From: CAYGTK01 sp964352775
Lineage (GTDB): Bacteria; Bacteroidota; Bacteroidia; Chitinophagales; CAIOSU01
Direction: 5' to 3'
Assembly: GCA_964352775.1 (NCBI GenBank)
Contig: CAYGTK010000002.1
Coordinates: 16,668 to 80,667, forward strand
DNA: 64,000 nt
The notes beneath the pieces were generated by a model, which was given only the letters and a program-made list of their open reading frames with translations, was not told where the DNA came from and ran no database searches. A program made the translations under genes and the position numbers. This document shows, in pieces, positions 37,274 to 46,378 of the stretch (positions are counted from its first letter, which is position 1; every line of letters begins with the position of its first letter).

Positions 37274-38710
37274 ATGAAGACATACCATATTGAATGCATT
37301 TCTGTATTCGACATATTTAAAATTGGCGTAGGCCCTAGTAGCTCTCATACTATGGGGCCTTGGCGTGCCGCGTTAAAAATGTTACTCGATGCTAAAAAGA
37401 AAGAGCTATTCCACCAAATAGTTGGCGTTGACGTGCTGCTATACGGTTCGCTTGCCAAAACAGGAAAGGGCCACGGTACCAATATTGCCGTAACTATGGG
37501 TTTACTCGGTTTTGAACCCGTAAGTGTAGATGCTGCATCGGTAAAACCAACATTCAACCTAGTTAAAGAGACAAAGCAGTTAAAGCTTTTAGGTGAACAT
37601 GTTATCGGTTTTGACCCTGCTGTTAACATTCATTTTCTGCAAGAGCAATTACCCTATCACCCAAATGCATTACGATTCAAAGTCACCTTGAAAAATGGCG
37701 AGGAATTCAGCAGTACGTTCTATTCCGTTGGTGGTGGTTTTATTGTAGAAGAAGGACAAGTGAAAGATCTGAAAGAAGAGTTAATAGCCAAATACCCCGT
37801 GCAGACTGCCGCTGAATTGATGTATTGGACCAATGAATTGAATTGGTCGGTATCGCAAGTCACCCGTTTTAATGAAGAGCGCTGGCAAAGTCCAATTAGA
37901 GTTCATGAGAAACTGATGGAGTTGTGGAGCGTGATGTTAGATTGTGTTTATAAGGGATGTCATGCCGATGGCGTGTTACCGGGTGGACTGAACGTAAAGC
38001 GTAGGGCTTGCGAAATGAACACCAAGTTGATGCATGGTAAAACATACAACGACCGCACAGCGTGGCTTAAGCAGATAAAAAAGATAGACCCGCCCTTCCG
38101 CGAAGCTTTGAAATGGATAAGCTGTTTTGCCTTGGCCGTAAATGAAGAGAACGCTGCAATGGGCAGAGTAGTAACTGCACCCACTAACGGAGCTGCTGGG
38201 GTAATACCTTCTGTAATGCTTTACTATTACTGCTTTACAGAGGAAGAGGTGAAGGAAGAAGACATAGCCAAGTTCATTCTAGTAGCTGGGGAACTAGGTA
38301 GCATGTTTAAAAAAGGAGCTACCATTTCAGCTGCACAAGGTGGCTGCCAGGCAGAGATAGGTGTGTCTTCGGCAATGGCGGCAGGTGCTTTGACAGAATG
38401 CCTGGGTGGAACACCCGAACAAGTAGTGATGGCCGCCGAAATAGCTATGGAACACCACCTAGGCATGACCTGTGACCCAATAGGTGGATTAGTACAAATA
38501 CCATGCATTGAGCGAAACAGTATGGGAGCTATAAAAGCCATTACCGCCAGCCAAATAGCTTTAGATAGCGACCCAAAACAGGCCAAAGTAAGCCTTGATG
38601 AGGTGATAGATACCATGTGGCAGACTGCCCTTGATATGAATGAACAATACAAAGAGACCAGCGAAGGAGGCCTAGCAGCAAAGATCCCCGTTAATGTAAG
38701 TGAGTGTTAA
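37274..38710 (+). CDS. sdaA: L-serine ammonia-lyase (iron-sulfur type)
   Basis: This enzyme deaminates L-serine to pyruvate with a [4Fe-4S] cluster. The 478 residues join the alpha and beta parts in one chain. GVGPSSSHTMGPW lies near residue 17, the central GRVVTAPTNGAAGVIP near 297, and QGGCQAEIGVSSAMAAG follows. GMTCDPIGGLVQIPCIERNS carries the last cluster cysteines. The short N-terminal MKTYHIE may be dispensable, but no better ATG precedes SVFDIF. A hairpin overlaps the stop codon. Confidence 0.95.
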   Translation: MKTYHIECISVFDIFKIGVGPSSSHTMGPWRAALKMLLDAKKKELFHQIVGVDVLLYGSLAKTGKGHGTNIAVTMGLLGFEPVSVDAASVKPTFNLVKETKQLKLLGEHVIGFDPAVNIHFLQEQLPYHPNALRFKVTLKNGEEFSSTFYSVGGGFIVEEGQVKDLKEELIAKYPVQTAAELMYWTNELNWSVSQVTRFNEERWQSPIRVHEKLMELWSVMLDCVYKGCHADGVLPGGLNVKRRACEMNTKLMHGKTYNDRTAWLKQIKKIDPPFREALKWISCFALAVNEENAAMGRVVTAPTNGAAGVIPSVMLYYYCFTEEEVKEEDIAKFILVAGELGSMFKKGATISAAQGGCQAEIGVSSAMAAGALTECLGGTPEQVVMAAEIAMEHHLGMTCDPIGGLVQIPCIERNSMGAIKAITASQIALDSDPKQAKVSLDEVIDTMWQTALDMNEQYKETSEGGLAAKIPVNVSEC

Positions 38711-38722
38711 CACACTCCCTTT
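38702..38722 (+). terminator. Weak hairpin at the sdaA stop codon
   Basis: GAGTGT-TAAC-ACACTC is a perfect 6-bp stem whose loop holds the sdaA TAA stop. It is followed by CCTTTTCC. The short stem and broken T-run make it a marginal terminator. Confidence 0.35.
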
Positions 38723-38816
38723 TCCTAACCAAATTGTTTTTAGCCTGACACTAGATCTCATTAGCAGTTGCAAGTAGCTTAGTATACCCCGTATATTTAT
38801 CTTAAAGACCTTTGTT

Positions 38817-40667
38817 ATGCGCACTTTACTACTTACCCTATTCAGTACTATTATAATAGGCGTATCATTTGCCCAAATGCCTAAGCGATATGTTTTCGTG
38901 GAGCATTTCACCAATACACGATGTTCTATTTGCGCCGTTAACAATCCTGGATTATTCCAGCGGTTAGATAATAATCCTGGCGAAGTCCATCACGTATCCA
39001 TTCACTCTGAAGTACCCTACCCGCAGTGCATATTTTACCAGGCAAATGCAGCAGGCAATAATATTCGGAAGGATTATTATGGGGATGTATTTGGTACTCC
39101 TACTAGTTATACGGACGGTATTGTTAAGGGAAATGGAAGCAACCTTTTACCACAAAGCCGTATTGATAATTTAGCAGGACGAACTAGCCCATTGCAGATC
39201 GAGGTAAGCGAATTGAAAACCGGAGGTATACTATACGTTACCATTAAAGTGAGAACATATGACGTAGTTAGTCAAACTGGCCTAAAACTATATGCCGCCG
39301 TATTGGAACGTAAAGTGAACTACGCCGCGCCAAATGGAGAGGATGACCACTATAATGTATTCCGAGCGATGTTACCTGCTAATGGCGGGGTAGATCTTTT
39401 TCCAGCGGCTATTGGCGGAGAGGTATTGCTCAACTATCAAATTAATATTGACCCTAGCTGGAACTCTACCGAGTTGGGAACTCTAGTATTCATTCAGAAC
39501 GATGCTACTAAGGAAGTATTGAACTCTGGAACTGCATTTGACATAGTACCAAAACCTGAGATAACTAATGCCGACTGTTCTACTGCAAGTAATGGCAGCA
39601 TAGCTACTAATGTAACTGGCGGCACCCCACCCTTTACCTATGCATGGAATACGGGAGCAACTTCTGCTACTGTTAATAGCTTATCAGCAGGAGCCTATAC
39701 GGTTACTATTACTGATGCTGCCAATTACGAATACATTCAAGAATACGATGTGGCTGATGTAAATAGCCTAACAGGGAATTTGACCTACACGCCTACATCA
39801 GGAAGCACAGGCACAGCAACGGCAACCCCTACTGGTGGAACTAGCCCGTATACCTACAACTGGGGTAATGGTGATATGATGCAAACGGCTACAGGCCTTT
39901 CTGCAGGAGTTGTGAATGTGACCATAACAGATGCAAATGGTTGTGAAGTAATGGACAGTATTGATATTCAAAGCATAGCGCTTCAAGGTGTAGCTACAGA
40001 CGTGACCTGCTATGGAGAAATGGATGGTTCAATTACGATAAACCCCATTGGTGGAACAATGCCTTTTACTTATTTATGGAGTACAGGTGGAACAAGCGAA
40101 CTAATTGAAGACCTTTCAGCAGGCAGTTATACACTAACACTTACTGATGCCAATTCAGCAGCTATTGAAGAAACATATACTATCAACCAACCCGATAGCC
40201 TGAGCTTGAGTGTTTTTGCAACAGGAGCTAGTGGGGGTAATTTAGATGGCACTATTACTAGCACAGTTTCAGGAGGAACGCCTCCTTATAGTTATCTATG
40301 GAATGATAACTCAACATTGGCTGATCTAGAAACACTAGCTGCAGGAACTTACAGCCTTACCTTAAGCGACGCAAATGATTGTAGCCTATCAAAACAAGTA
40401 GCGGTAGACCAGTTAACTAGTATTACTTCTATTAGTAAGGAAGGCCTGAAATTATATCCCAATCCGGTTAGCAATGAATTGACGGTGGAGCTAATTACTT
40501 CTGATGAAGTGAAGATATTGCTCTATGATATTAGTGGTAAGCTACTGAAGAACATCAGCGGAACAGGTACTTCAACCATCCAATTAAATGATCTGGAAGC
40601 AGGCACTTACCTACTACACATTCGCGGAAAGAAATTCAATAGGCAAGAGCGTATCGTGAAGTATTAG
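38817..40667 (+). CDS. Secreted Omp28-like/SprB-repeat protein with T9SS type A tail
   Basis: This 616-residue protein has a short signal peptide (MRTLLLTLFSTIIIGVSFA). A thioredoxin-fold Omp28-like domain follows (YVFVEHFTNTRCSICAVNNP), including CSIC in the CxxC position and DVFGTPTSYTDG with the cis-Pro. Four SprB-like repeats lie at about residues 250-535, for example PPFTYAWNTGATSATVNSLS and PFTYLWSTGGTSELIEDLS. LKLYPNPVSNELTVEL and GTYLLHIRG end it. It is predicted to be surface-exported. The thioredoxin-like domain may be redox-active, but this is not shown. Confidence 0.9.
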   Translation: MRTLLLTLFSTIIIGVSFAQMPKRYVFVEHFTNTRCSICAVNNPGLFQRLDNNPGEVHHVSIHSEVPYPQCIFYQANAAGNNIRKDYYGDVFGTPTSYTDGIVKGNGSNLLPQSRIDNLAGRTSPLQIEVSELKTGGILYVTIKVRTYDVVSQTGLKLYAAVLERKVNYAAPNGEDDHYNVFRAMLPANGGVDLFPAAIGGEVLLNYQINIDPSWNSTELGTLVFIQNDATKEVLNSGTAFDIVPKPEITNADCSTASNGSIATNVTGGTPPFTYAWNTGATSATVNSLSAGAYTVTITDAANYEYIQEYDVADVNSLTGNLTYTPTSGSTGTATATPTGGTSPYTYNWGNGDMMQTATGLSAGVVNVTITDANGCEVMDSIDIQSIALQGVATDVTCYGEMDGSITINPIGGTMPFTYLWSTGGTSELIEDLSAGSYTLTLTDANSAAIEETYTINQPDSLSLSVFATGASGGNLDGTITSTVSGGTPPYSYLWNDNSTLADLETLAAGTYSLTLSDANDCSLSKQVAVDQLTSITSISKEGLKLYPNPVSNELTVELITSDEVKILLYDISGKLLKNISGTGTSTIQLNDLEAGTYLLHIRGKKFNRQERIVKY

Positions 40668-40673
40668 AGCGAA

Positions 40674-40829
40674 CTATTTATCTGTAGAAGAAGCCTCAAT
40701 AAGTCGAGACAGGTTAACTTCTTGATGACCGTAGTGATATTTATGATCTAAAAACTTTACCCCTGCTATCATTAAAAATAGCACGAACAGTATAGCTAGT
40801 AATTGTACGTTCGTTCGTTTCTTTAGCAT
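40674..40829 (-). CDS. Small single-pass membrane protein (51 residues)
   Basis: I translated this by hand on the minus strand. It opens MLKKRTNVQ, has one strong hydrophobic stretch (LLAILFVLFLMIAGVKFL), then a His/Tyr-rich patch (DHKYHYGHQEV), and ends with LIEASSTDK and TAG. Positive residues precede the membrane segment, so the N-terminus is probably cytoplasmic. A near-consensus TAACTTGG lies about 6 bases ahead of the ATG. It begins just 6 bases after the convergent T9SS gene stop. I do not recognise a family. Its length, charge pattern and clean start suggest a real small gene, but this needs peptide or RNA evidence. Confidence 0.5.
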   Translation of the reverse strand: MLKKRTNVQLLAILFVLFLMIAGVKFLDHKYHYGHQEVNLSRLIEASSTDK

Positions 40830-40872
40830 TGTGCCAAGTTAATGGTATTGGTCGACTTGTTAAAATGAGCCG

Positions 40873-41772
40873 TTAATAAAATGCTAGTACCTGCTCCAAC
40901 CAAATCTCAGGATCGCTCAGTTGGCAGAAGTGGCCTACCCCCTCCATCAAGCTTAGCTTGGCCGTAGGTTTTACTTTCTTTTTCAAATACTTAGCAATTG
41001 CTACATTGCCTACAGCATCTGCAGTACCCCAGCAGATATGCACGGGCAGGTCTGTATCGGCAACAGCTGGTAACCACCTACTTTTTTCGTGTTCGTATCT
41101 GTCGCGGATGTATCCTATTAGCTTGTGGCTAATTTTACTACCACCCTTATGCTGCACCTGTATCCAAAGCAGCTCAATATCTTGTGCCGAAAGTCCATCC
41201 GTTCCGTGCGCACTTTTTACTTGATGGCTGAAAATGGTGTAGTTATTCAGCTTACTTAATAACGGACCGAAAGGAGATAACAATATTTTCTGCGCGATAC
41301 GAAGCTTTGAGAATTCCATAACTATGCTACCATTGGTGAACGTAATGCTCTGCACACCAGCAGAAAACCAACTGGGCAACTCACCACCATTTTGTCTTGC
41401 GAGCATTTCAGTGGCTACGCTCACACCCATATCGTGCGCTAACAAATGCCCACCAGTTACACCTATATGTTTCCAAATAGCAAGTGCGGTATCGGCTTGG
41501 TTCAATAGGGAATAGCTGTAACCTTCTTGTGGTTTATCGCTAAACCCAAAGCCAGGAAAGTCTAACAACACTACCCTACCAAAACGTTGCAATAGTCTAT
41601 CTACTACCTTATGATAGGAATAAGAAGACTCAGGAAAACCATGAAAAAGTAATAGTGTGTTCTCCGCAGCTGCATCTTTATCCCCCAGGTCAACATAAAA
41701 AACTTTTACATTAACACTAGGCAATTGATAATAAGCACCCTTTTCACTCCACTGTTGTAAGGTTATCTCCAT
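40873..41772 (-). CDS. Alpha/beta hydrolase with Asp nucleophile
   Basis: This 299-residue protein has the oxyanion region LLLFHGFPESSYSYHKVVDR, then LLDFPGFGFSDKPQEGY. The nucleophile elbow LLAHDMGVSV holds Asp where a serine is more common. The acidic residue lies near VHICWGTADAVG, and His in GVGHFCQL. An Asp nucleophile is typical of haloalkane dehalogenase and epoxide hydrolase relatives. The chemistry cannot be specified further. No signal peptide is evident. It shares a strand with the acyl-CoA synthetase gene, 59 bases upstream. Confidence 0.85.
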   Translation of the reverse strand: MEITLQQWSEKGAYYQLPSVNVKVFYVDLGDKDAAAENTLLLFHGFPESSYSYHKVVDRLLQRFGRVVLLDFPGFGFSDKPQEGYSYSLLNQADTALAIWKHIGVTGGHLLAHDMGVSVATEMLARQNGGELPSWFSAGVQSITFTNGSIVMEFSKLRIAQKILLSPFGPLLSKLNNYTIFSHQVKSAHGTDGLSAQDIELLWIQVQHKGGSKISHKLIGYIRDRYEHEKSRWLPAVADTDLPVHICWGTADAVGNVAIAKYLKKKVKPTAKLSLMEGVGHFCQLSDPEIWLEQVLAFY

Positions 41773-41831
41773 GTAGTGAAGCTAACCAGTTTACCGAGAT
41801 TATAAAAAAGATCTAACCCTTTAAGGCAAAC

Positions 41832-43598
41832 CTACACGTTAAATAGGTCAGCTATTTCTTGTGCGTACTTCTCATTTATCACCCGGCGCTTTAGCTTCAG
41901 GGTTGGCGTTAACTCATCGGTACTTACATCCCATTGGTTGGGTAGTAGTTTGAAGCGCTTTATTTGCTCCCACTTACCGAAGTCCTTATTCATCTCGTTT
42001 ATCTCGGCCTCGTAGGCTTTAATAACGGTTTTGTTGTTCACTATCTCGAACATCTCTGTGAATTCAACACCATTGCGGTTGCACCAATCTCGTAGGTTCT
42101 CTTCGTTCGGAATAACCAATGCACCTACAAATTTTTCATTCTCGCCCACTACAGCCATTTGCTCTATTAGTGGACTCTCCTTCATCTTATTCTCTAATGC
42201 CTGCGGAGCAATGTACTTACCACCACTAGTTTTGAAAAGCTCTTTCACACGGTCGGTTATCTTAAGGTATTTGCCATCTACAAATTCACCTACATCACCT
42301 GTATGCAACCAACCATCTACCACGGTTTCCGCAGTTTTGTCCGGTAAGTTGTAGTAACCCACCATTACGTTTGGTCCTTTACAGAGTATCTCGCCTGATG
42401 TTTCGTGTATTTTCACCTCTACTCCAGGTAATACCTGCCCTACGGTTCCTAACTCGTAGCTACCTTCTTCAAAATGGCCTATAGTAATTACTGGCGATGA
42501 TTCCGTTTGTCCATATCCTTGGCGCACAGCTATTCCTGCCGCATTAAATACGCGTTCTAATCTTGATTGTAATGCTGCTGCACCAGTAACAATACCTATA
42601 AGGTTACCCCCTAAGGCTTCTTGCCACTTACTAAATATCAATTTACGTGCTACGAATAATTTCATGTTATACCACATGCTGTTATTTCCACGAACATCGT
42701 ATTTCAAACCAAGGTCTAAAGCCCAGAAGAATAGCTTTCGTTTAAACCCTTCCAAGTCTAAGCCTTTAGCCACTATTTTATCATACACCTTCTCCAATAA
42801 ACGCGGTACGCTGGTAAAGAAGTGTGGTTTAACCTCCTTAAGGTTATCTGCTATCTTCTCCATGCTTTCGGCGTAATACACTGATGCGCCAACTGCATAG
42901 TAGTTGTATATCACTACCCGCTCAAACACGTGGCAAAGTGGTAAAAAGCTAAGTACTATTGCGTTATCATCAAGTGGAGTTAATATCTGGGTTACCGCCT
43001 TTACATTACTCACCAAATTATTGTGCGATAGCATTACTCCCTTAGGGTTACCTGTGGTACCCGAGGTATAAATGAACGTAGCTACATCACCCGGATCAAT
43101 AGCATCTTTTTTAGCTTGAACTTCAGCTTGGTCTACATCCTTACCTAGCTCTAAAAACTCACTGATATGTTTTGCACCTTCTACCTTTTCAATGGTGTAG
43201 ATGTCTTGCAGACTGCCTATTTCTTGCTTTACCTTATTCACTTTTTTGAACAGATCTGCATTCTCAACAAAGGCCACTTTTATCTTGGCATCGTTGAAAA
43301 TATATTCATACTCACGTGGGCTAATGGTTGGGTATATAGGCACGTTAATGGCCTGTACTTGTAGGATACCCATATCGATGAAATTCCACTCGGGGCGGTT
43401 ACCACATATAAGCCCCACCTTATCACCCGGCTGTATTCCATACTTTATGAAGGCACGACTAAAGGCATTGGCCTGATCTACCACTTGCTGGGTAGAATAA
43501 GGTATCCACTTACCATCGACCTTGCTCACCAAACAATCGGGTTGCGGATAGGTGGCTAGCTGGTGGTCTAATATTTCGGTTAGTCGTGTGAAGCTCAT
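41832..43598 (-). CDS. Long-chain acyl-CoA synthetase (AMP-forming)
   Basis: This 588-residue adenylating enzyme activates fatty acids with ATP and CoA. The AMP-binding P-loop is TFIYTSGTTGNPKGVMLSH (about residues 173-191). The remaining signatures are RQGYGQTESSP and GWLHTGDVGEFVDGKYLKI, with the C-terminal subdomain DRVKELFKTSGGKYI. Length and order match FadD/FAA-type synthetases for long chains. A TAACTTCG sequence ahead of the ATG is a near -7 element. It may work with the enoyl-CoA hydratase at 36357, though the genes are unlinked. Confidence 0.93.
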   Translation of the reverse strand: MSFTRLTEILDHQLATYPQPDCLVSKVDGKWIPYSTQQVVDQANAFSRAFIKYGIQPGDKVGLICGNRPEWNFIDMGILQVQAINVPIYPTISPREYEYIFNDAKIKVAFVENADLFKKVNKVKQEIGSLQDIYTIEKVEGAKHISEFLELGKDVDQAEVQAKKDAIDPGDVATFIYTSGTTGNPKGVMLSHNNLVSNVKAVTQILTPLDDNAIVLSFLPLCHVFERVVIYNYYAVGASVYYAESMEKIADNLKEVKPHFFTSVPRLLEKVYDKIVAKGLDLEGFKRKLFFWALDLGLKYDVRGNNSMWYNMKLFVARKLIFSKWQEALGGNLIGIVTGAAALQSRLERVFNAAGIAVRQGYGQTESSPVITIGHFEEGSYELGTVGQVLPGVEVKIHETSGEILCKGPNVMVGYYNLPDKTAETVVDGWLHTGDVGEFVDGKYLKITDRVKELFKTSGGKYIAPQALENKMKESPLIEQMAVVGENEKFVGALVIPNEENLRDWCNRNGVEFTEMFEIVNNKTVIKAYEAEINEMNKDFGKWEQIKRFKLLPNQWDVSTDELTPTLKLKRRVINEKYAQEIADLFNV

Positions 43599-43699
43599 CG
43601 TTAGAGAGGGTTTGATGTTGAACGAAGTTAGATAACTCCATAAAAATAAGTCATGATGGGCAAAAAAAGATGTCTAACCCACAGAAGGTCAAATAAAAA

Positions 43700-43732
43700 C
43701 AAAAAGGCCCTGCGCAATGCACAGGGCCTTCT
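43700..43732 (-). terminator. Intrinsic terminator of the YceI gene
   Basis: On the minus strand GGCCCTGTGC-ATT-GCGCAGGGCC is a 10-bp stem with one G-U pair, followed by TTTTTG. It is about 25 bases past the YceI stop. Confidence 0.85.
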
Positions 43733-43753
43733 ATATAATTTATTGGGCTTGGC

Positions 43754-44453
43754 TTATGCTCCTGCTGGAGTAAAAGTTAGGTCCAAAGTCAATTCGATCT
43801 CATTTTTGATCGCCTTGTCGCCTAATCCTTCAAAGAAAGAACCAGAACCGTATTTGATCTCCCACTGCGTACGATCGATAGCGAATGTGCTGCTTGCTTT
43901 AACACCACCTTCTACTGCTTCTACTTTCGCTGGGAAAGTGATCTGCTTGGCTATTCCTTTAATGGTCATGTTACCAGTAAGCTCATGCGTATACTCTGTA
44001 CCAGTTTCAACAGGGTTTGCACTAGTTACTTCAAAGCTAGCTGTTGGATTACCTGCTACATCAAAAAAGTCAGGTGAGTTCAAGTGACCTTCTAGTTTAG
44101 CTTTCAAGTCAGCATCATCTGCTAAGTCGGTGTTATCCAAAGTNNNNNNNNNNATCCAAAGTAGTCATGTCTACAGTAAAGCTTCCTGCTGTTGCGTTAC
44201 CATCTTCTAATGTAAGGCTACCTGCAGATAATTTTAACGTACCAGTGTGCTTAGAATCTACTATTGCTTTAGCACCGGTCCAAGTTATCTTACTTGCATC
44301 AGTATCTAAAGTGTAGGTTGTAGCAGCTGGAGTTTCGTCCACCACTGCAGGAGTTTCAGTTGCGTCTTTTGCTTCTACAGTTTCTGCACCACCACCGCAG
44401 CTAACAAATAGTAGCGTAAGAGAGGCTAGAAATAAAGTTGAGAGAGTTTTCAT
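43754..44453 (-). CDS. YceI-family lipoprotein (split by an assembly gap)
   Basis: YceI proteins are lipocalin-like beta-barrels that bind isoprenoid-type lipids in the periplasm. This one has a signal and lipobox (LLFVSCGG), a Thr/Glu/Ala linker, then TYTLDTDASKITWTGAKA and GTLKLSAGSLTLEDGNA. It ends in IKNEIELTLDLTFTPAGA. Ten Ns at 44144-44153 put the two halves in different frames. The bases ATCCAAAGT occur on both sides. Removing the Ns and one 9-base copy restores one frame reading TTLDNTDLADDADLKAKL, a 226-residue protein. I treat it as one intact gene. Confidence 0.88.
44144..44153. other. 10-N assembly gap with overlapping flanks
   Basis: TATCCAAAGT precedes and ATCCAAAGT follows the Ns. 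The shared 9 bases indicate that the contigs actually overlap and no sequence is missing. Confidence 0.85.
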
Positions 44454-44550
44454 GTGCTTAATTATTTAGCGTTTAGTTAGTTAGAACGAACATTGCAACG
44501 CAAAGCTGCAAAATAAGTTTAGACATTCATTAACTATTTTCTGAAATATG

Positions 44551-46212
44551 TTAGTTCTGTGTCGCTATTCTTCTGTGTCCTACCCAAACGAAGCGTTTAC
44601 TTACATACTCTGGGTTGGTAAACGATGCATTACCTGCTGGGTTACCGCCCGTTACGTGGAAATCGCTAAAGCCTGCATGTTGGTTCACCCAAATAGCCCC
44701 TGTTAGGTTAATAGATACCGGTGCAAATACCGATTCCATTTCCTCTTCTATCTCTAACACGGTGCTTTCGTTGGTACTGTACGCTGCGCAAGTTATTGCA
44801 CCATGCTGCTCAGCCATACTTTTGGCTAGCTGAATAGACTGGGCCGTATCTCTCGTTTTAATTATCAATACTATAGGGCCAAATAGCTCTTGCTCATATA
44901 CATCCAGCTGGTCGGCATTCACTTCCACTATGGCAGGCGTGCACACTCTTGCATTAGGAAACTCTGTATTTTCAATAGAACCCGATTCCAACAATACCTT
45001 TCCGCCCAAGTTAGCACTGCCCTTTGCACGATTCATAGTTACATCACTTTGTACAGCACCTAAAGTACCCGCACCCATTTTAGGATGATGTACCAATCCT
45101 TCTACCGATGCTTTAAAGCCTGCTACTACATCATCGTAACTCACATTGCCCTCTGGTGTTCCTATTCCTCCTTCGGGAATAAAGAAATTCTGCGGAGCGG
45201 TACACATTTGCCCACTATATAAAGAAATGGCAAAAGCCAAGTTCTGCAAGGTACCTTTTAAGTCGGGGGTGCTATCTAATATAACTGAGTTAACGCCTGC
45301 TTTCTCTGTAAATACTGCTTTACCTGCCAAGCCTTCTACATAGCTACCAAATGCTGAACCACCGGTGTAGTCTATCACTTTTACAGCATCATTCTCTGCT
45401 AGTTGCTTAGTTATCAAGTTATCAGAGCTATCGGCTGCTAGTTGAATTACGTTAGGGTCGTATCCTGCTGCTTTTAAGGCATCACGAATTTCAGCTACCA
45501 CAACTGCGATAGGTAATATAGACTTAGGGTGAGGTTTTAAAATAACTGGGTTACCCGTTGCCAAACTTGCATACACTCCAGGCACGGTATTCCATACCGG
45601 GAAGGTAGAACAACCAATGGCCAAGGCCACGCCCTTAGGTACTGGCTTAAATTTCTTATCCAACTTAACCGAGAATTTGCCCATTGGTTTCTCCCAAGCT
45701 ACTGTTTCAGGAAAACGGCTCAACTCTTGGTAAGCCAATGCTAATGCCTCTAACGCTCTATCGTTACTGTGAGGGCCGCTAGCCTGAAAGCTCATCATAA
45801 ACGATTGGCCCGTGGTATGCTGGGTAGCATAAGCAATAAGGAAAAACTTCTCTTTAATACGCTCTAAGCTATCTACCAATACATTCGCTCTATCGTCTAC
45901 TGATAATTTGCGCCAGCTTTTAAGGGCTGTTTGTGCATTGCTGATGTATTTAGCCACCGAAACCGATGGGTACTTAATGCCCAAACTCTCGCGAGTATAT
46001 GGCGATTCCTCCTCTCCTATCCAGCTATCGGCATCCTGACCAAGGGCTTCGTAATTCTTCCCCAGTAGGGCTTGGTATTGTTCCAACCCAACATCCGATG
46101 CACCTTCACCATAAGCCTTTGGGTGCTCGGGGTATTGCGCATAAAATTCACGCTGGTGGATGGCCTTAATTGCGCCATCTACTATTTCTTTATAAGCAGC
46201 TTGTAGTGCCAT
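44551..46212 (-). CDS. paaN: PaaN-type aldehyde dehydrogenase
   Basis: This 553-residue NAD(P)-dependent aldehyde dehydrogenase lacks the C-terminal MaoC-type hydratase domain, matching the stand-alone PaaN family annotated with phenylacetate breakdown. The N-terminus includes YAQYPEHPKAYGEGA, as in that family. The cofactor-binding stretch is ILKPHPKSILPIAVVVAEI, then YTGGSAFGSYVEG. The catalytic Cys is in LYSGQMCTAPQNFF. No paaA-K genes are adjacent. Phenylacetate use is a prediction from family only, and other aromatic or acyl aldehydes remain possible. A TATCTTAG sequence at 46252-46259 may serve as the -7 element. Confidence 0.82.
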   Translation of the reverse strand: MALQAAYKEIVDGAIKAIHQREFYAQYPEHPKAYGEGASDVGLEQYQALLGKNYEALGQDADSWIGEEESPYTRESLGIKYPSVSVAKYISNAQTALKSWRKLSVDDRANVLVDSLERIKEKFFLIAYATQHTTGQSFMMSFQASGPHSNDRALEALALAYQELSRFPETVAWEKPMGKFSVKLDKKFKPVPKGVALAIGCSTFPVWNTVPGVYASLATGNPVILKPHPKSILPIAVVVAEIRDALKAAGYDPNVIQLAADSSDNLITKQLAENDAVKVIDYTGGSAFGSYVEGLAGKAVFTEKAGVNSVILDSTPDLKGTLQNLAFAISLYSGQMCTAPQNFFIPEGGIGTPEGNVSYDDVVAGFKASVEGLVHHPKMGAGTLGAVQSDVTMNRAKGSANLGGKVLLESGSIENTEFPNARVCTPAIVEVNADQLDVYEQELFGPIVLIIKTRDTAQSIQLAKSMAEQHGAITCAAYSTNESTVLEIEEEMESVFAPVSINLTGAIWVNQHAGFSDFHVTGGNPAGNASFTNPEYVSKRFVWVGHRRIATQN

Positions 46213-46378
46213 AGTATGTATGTGTTTTTTGGTTCGTTTATTTAAGGACGCCTAAGATAGTGAACTAGATTTTAGTCCGTAGCTGGTAGACCTTAGTTTT
46301 TTGCATTGAAGTAACTTGTGCGATAATTCAATCTCAAAAAAACGTAACCGCAAACAATAGTTGATATAAGGCAAATTG

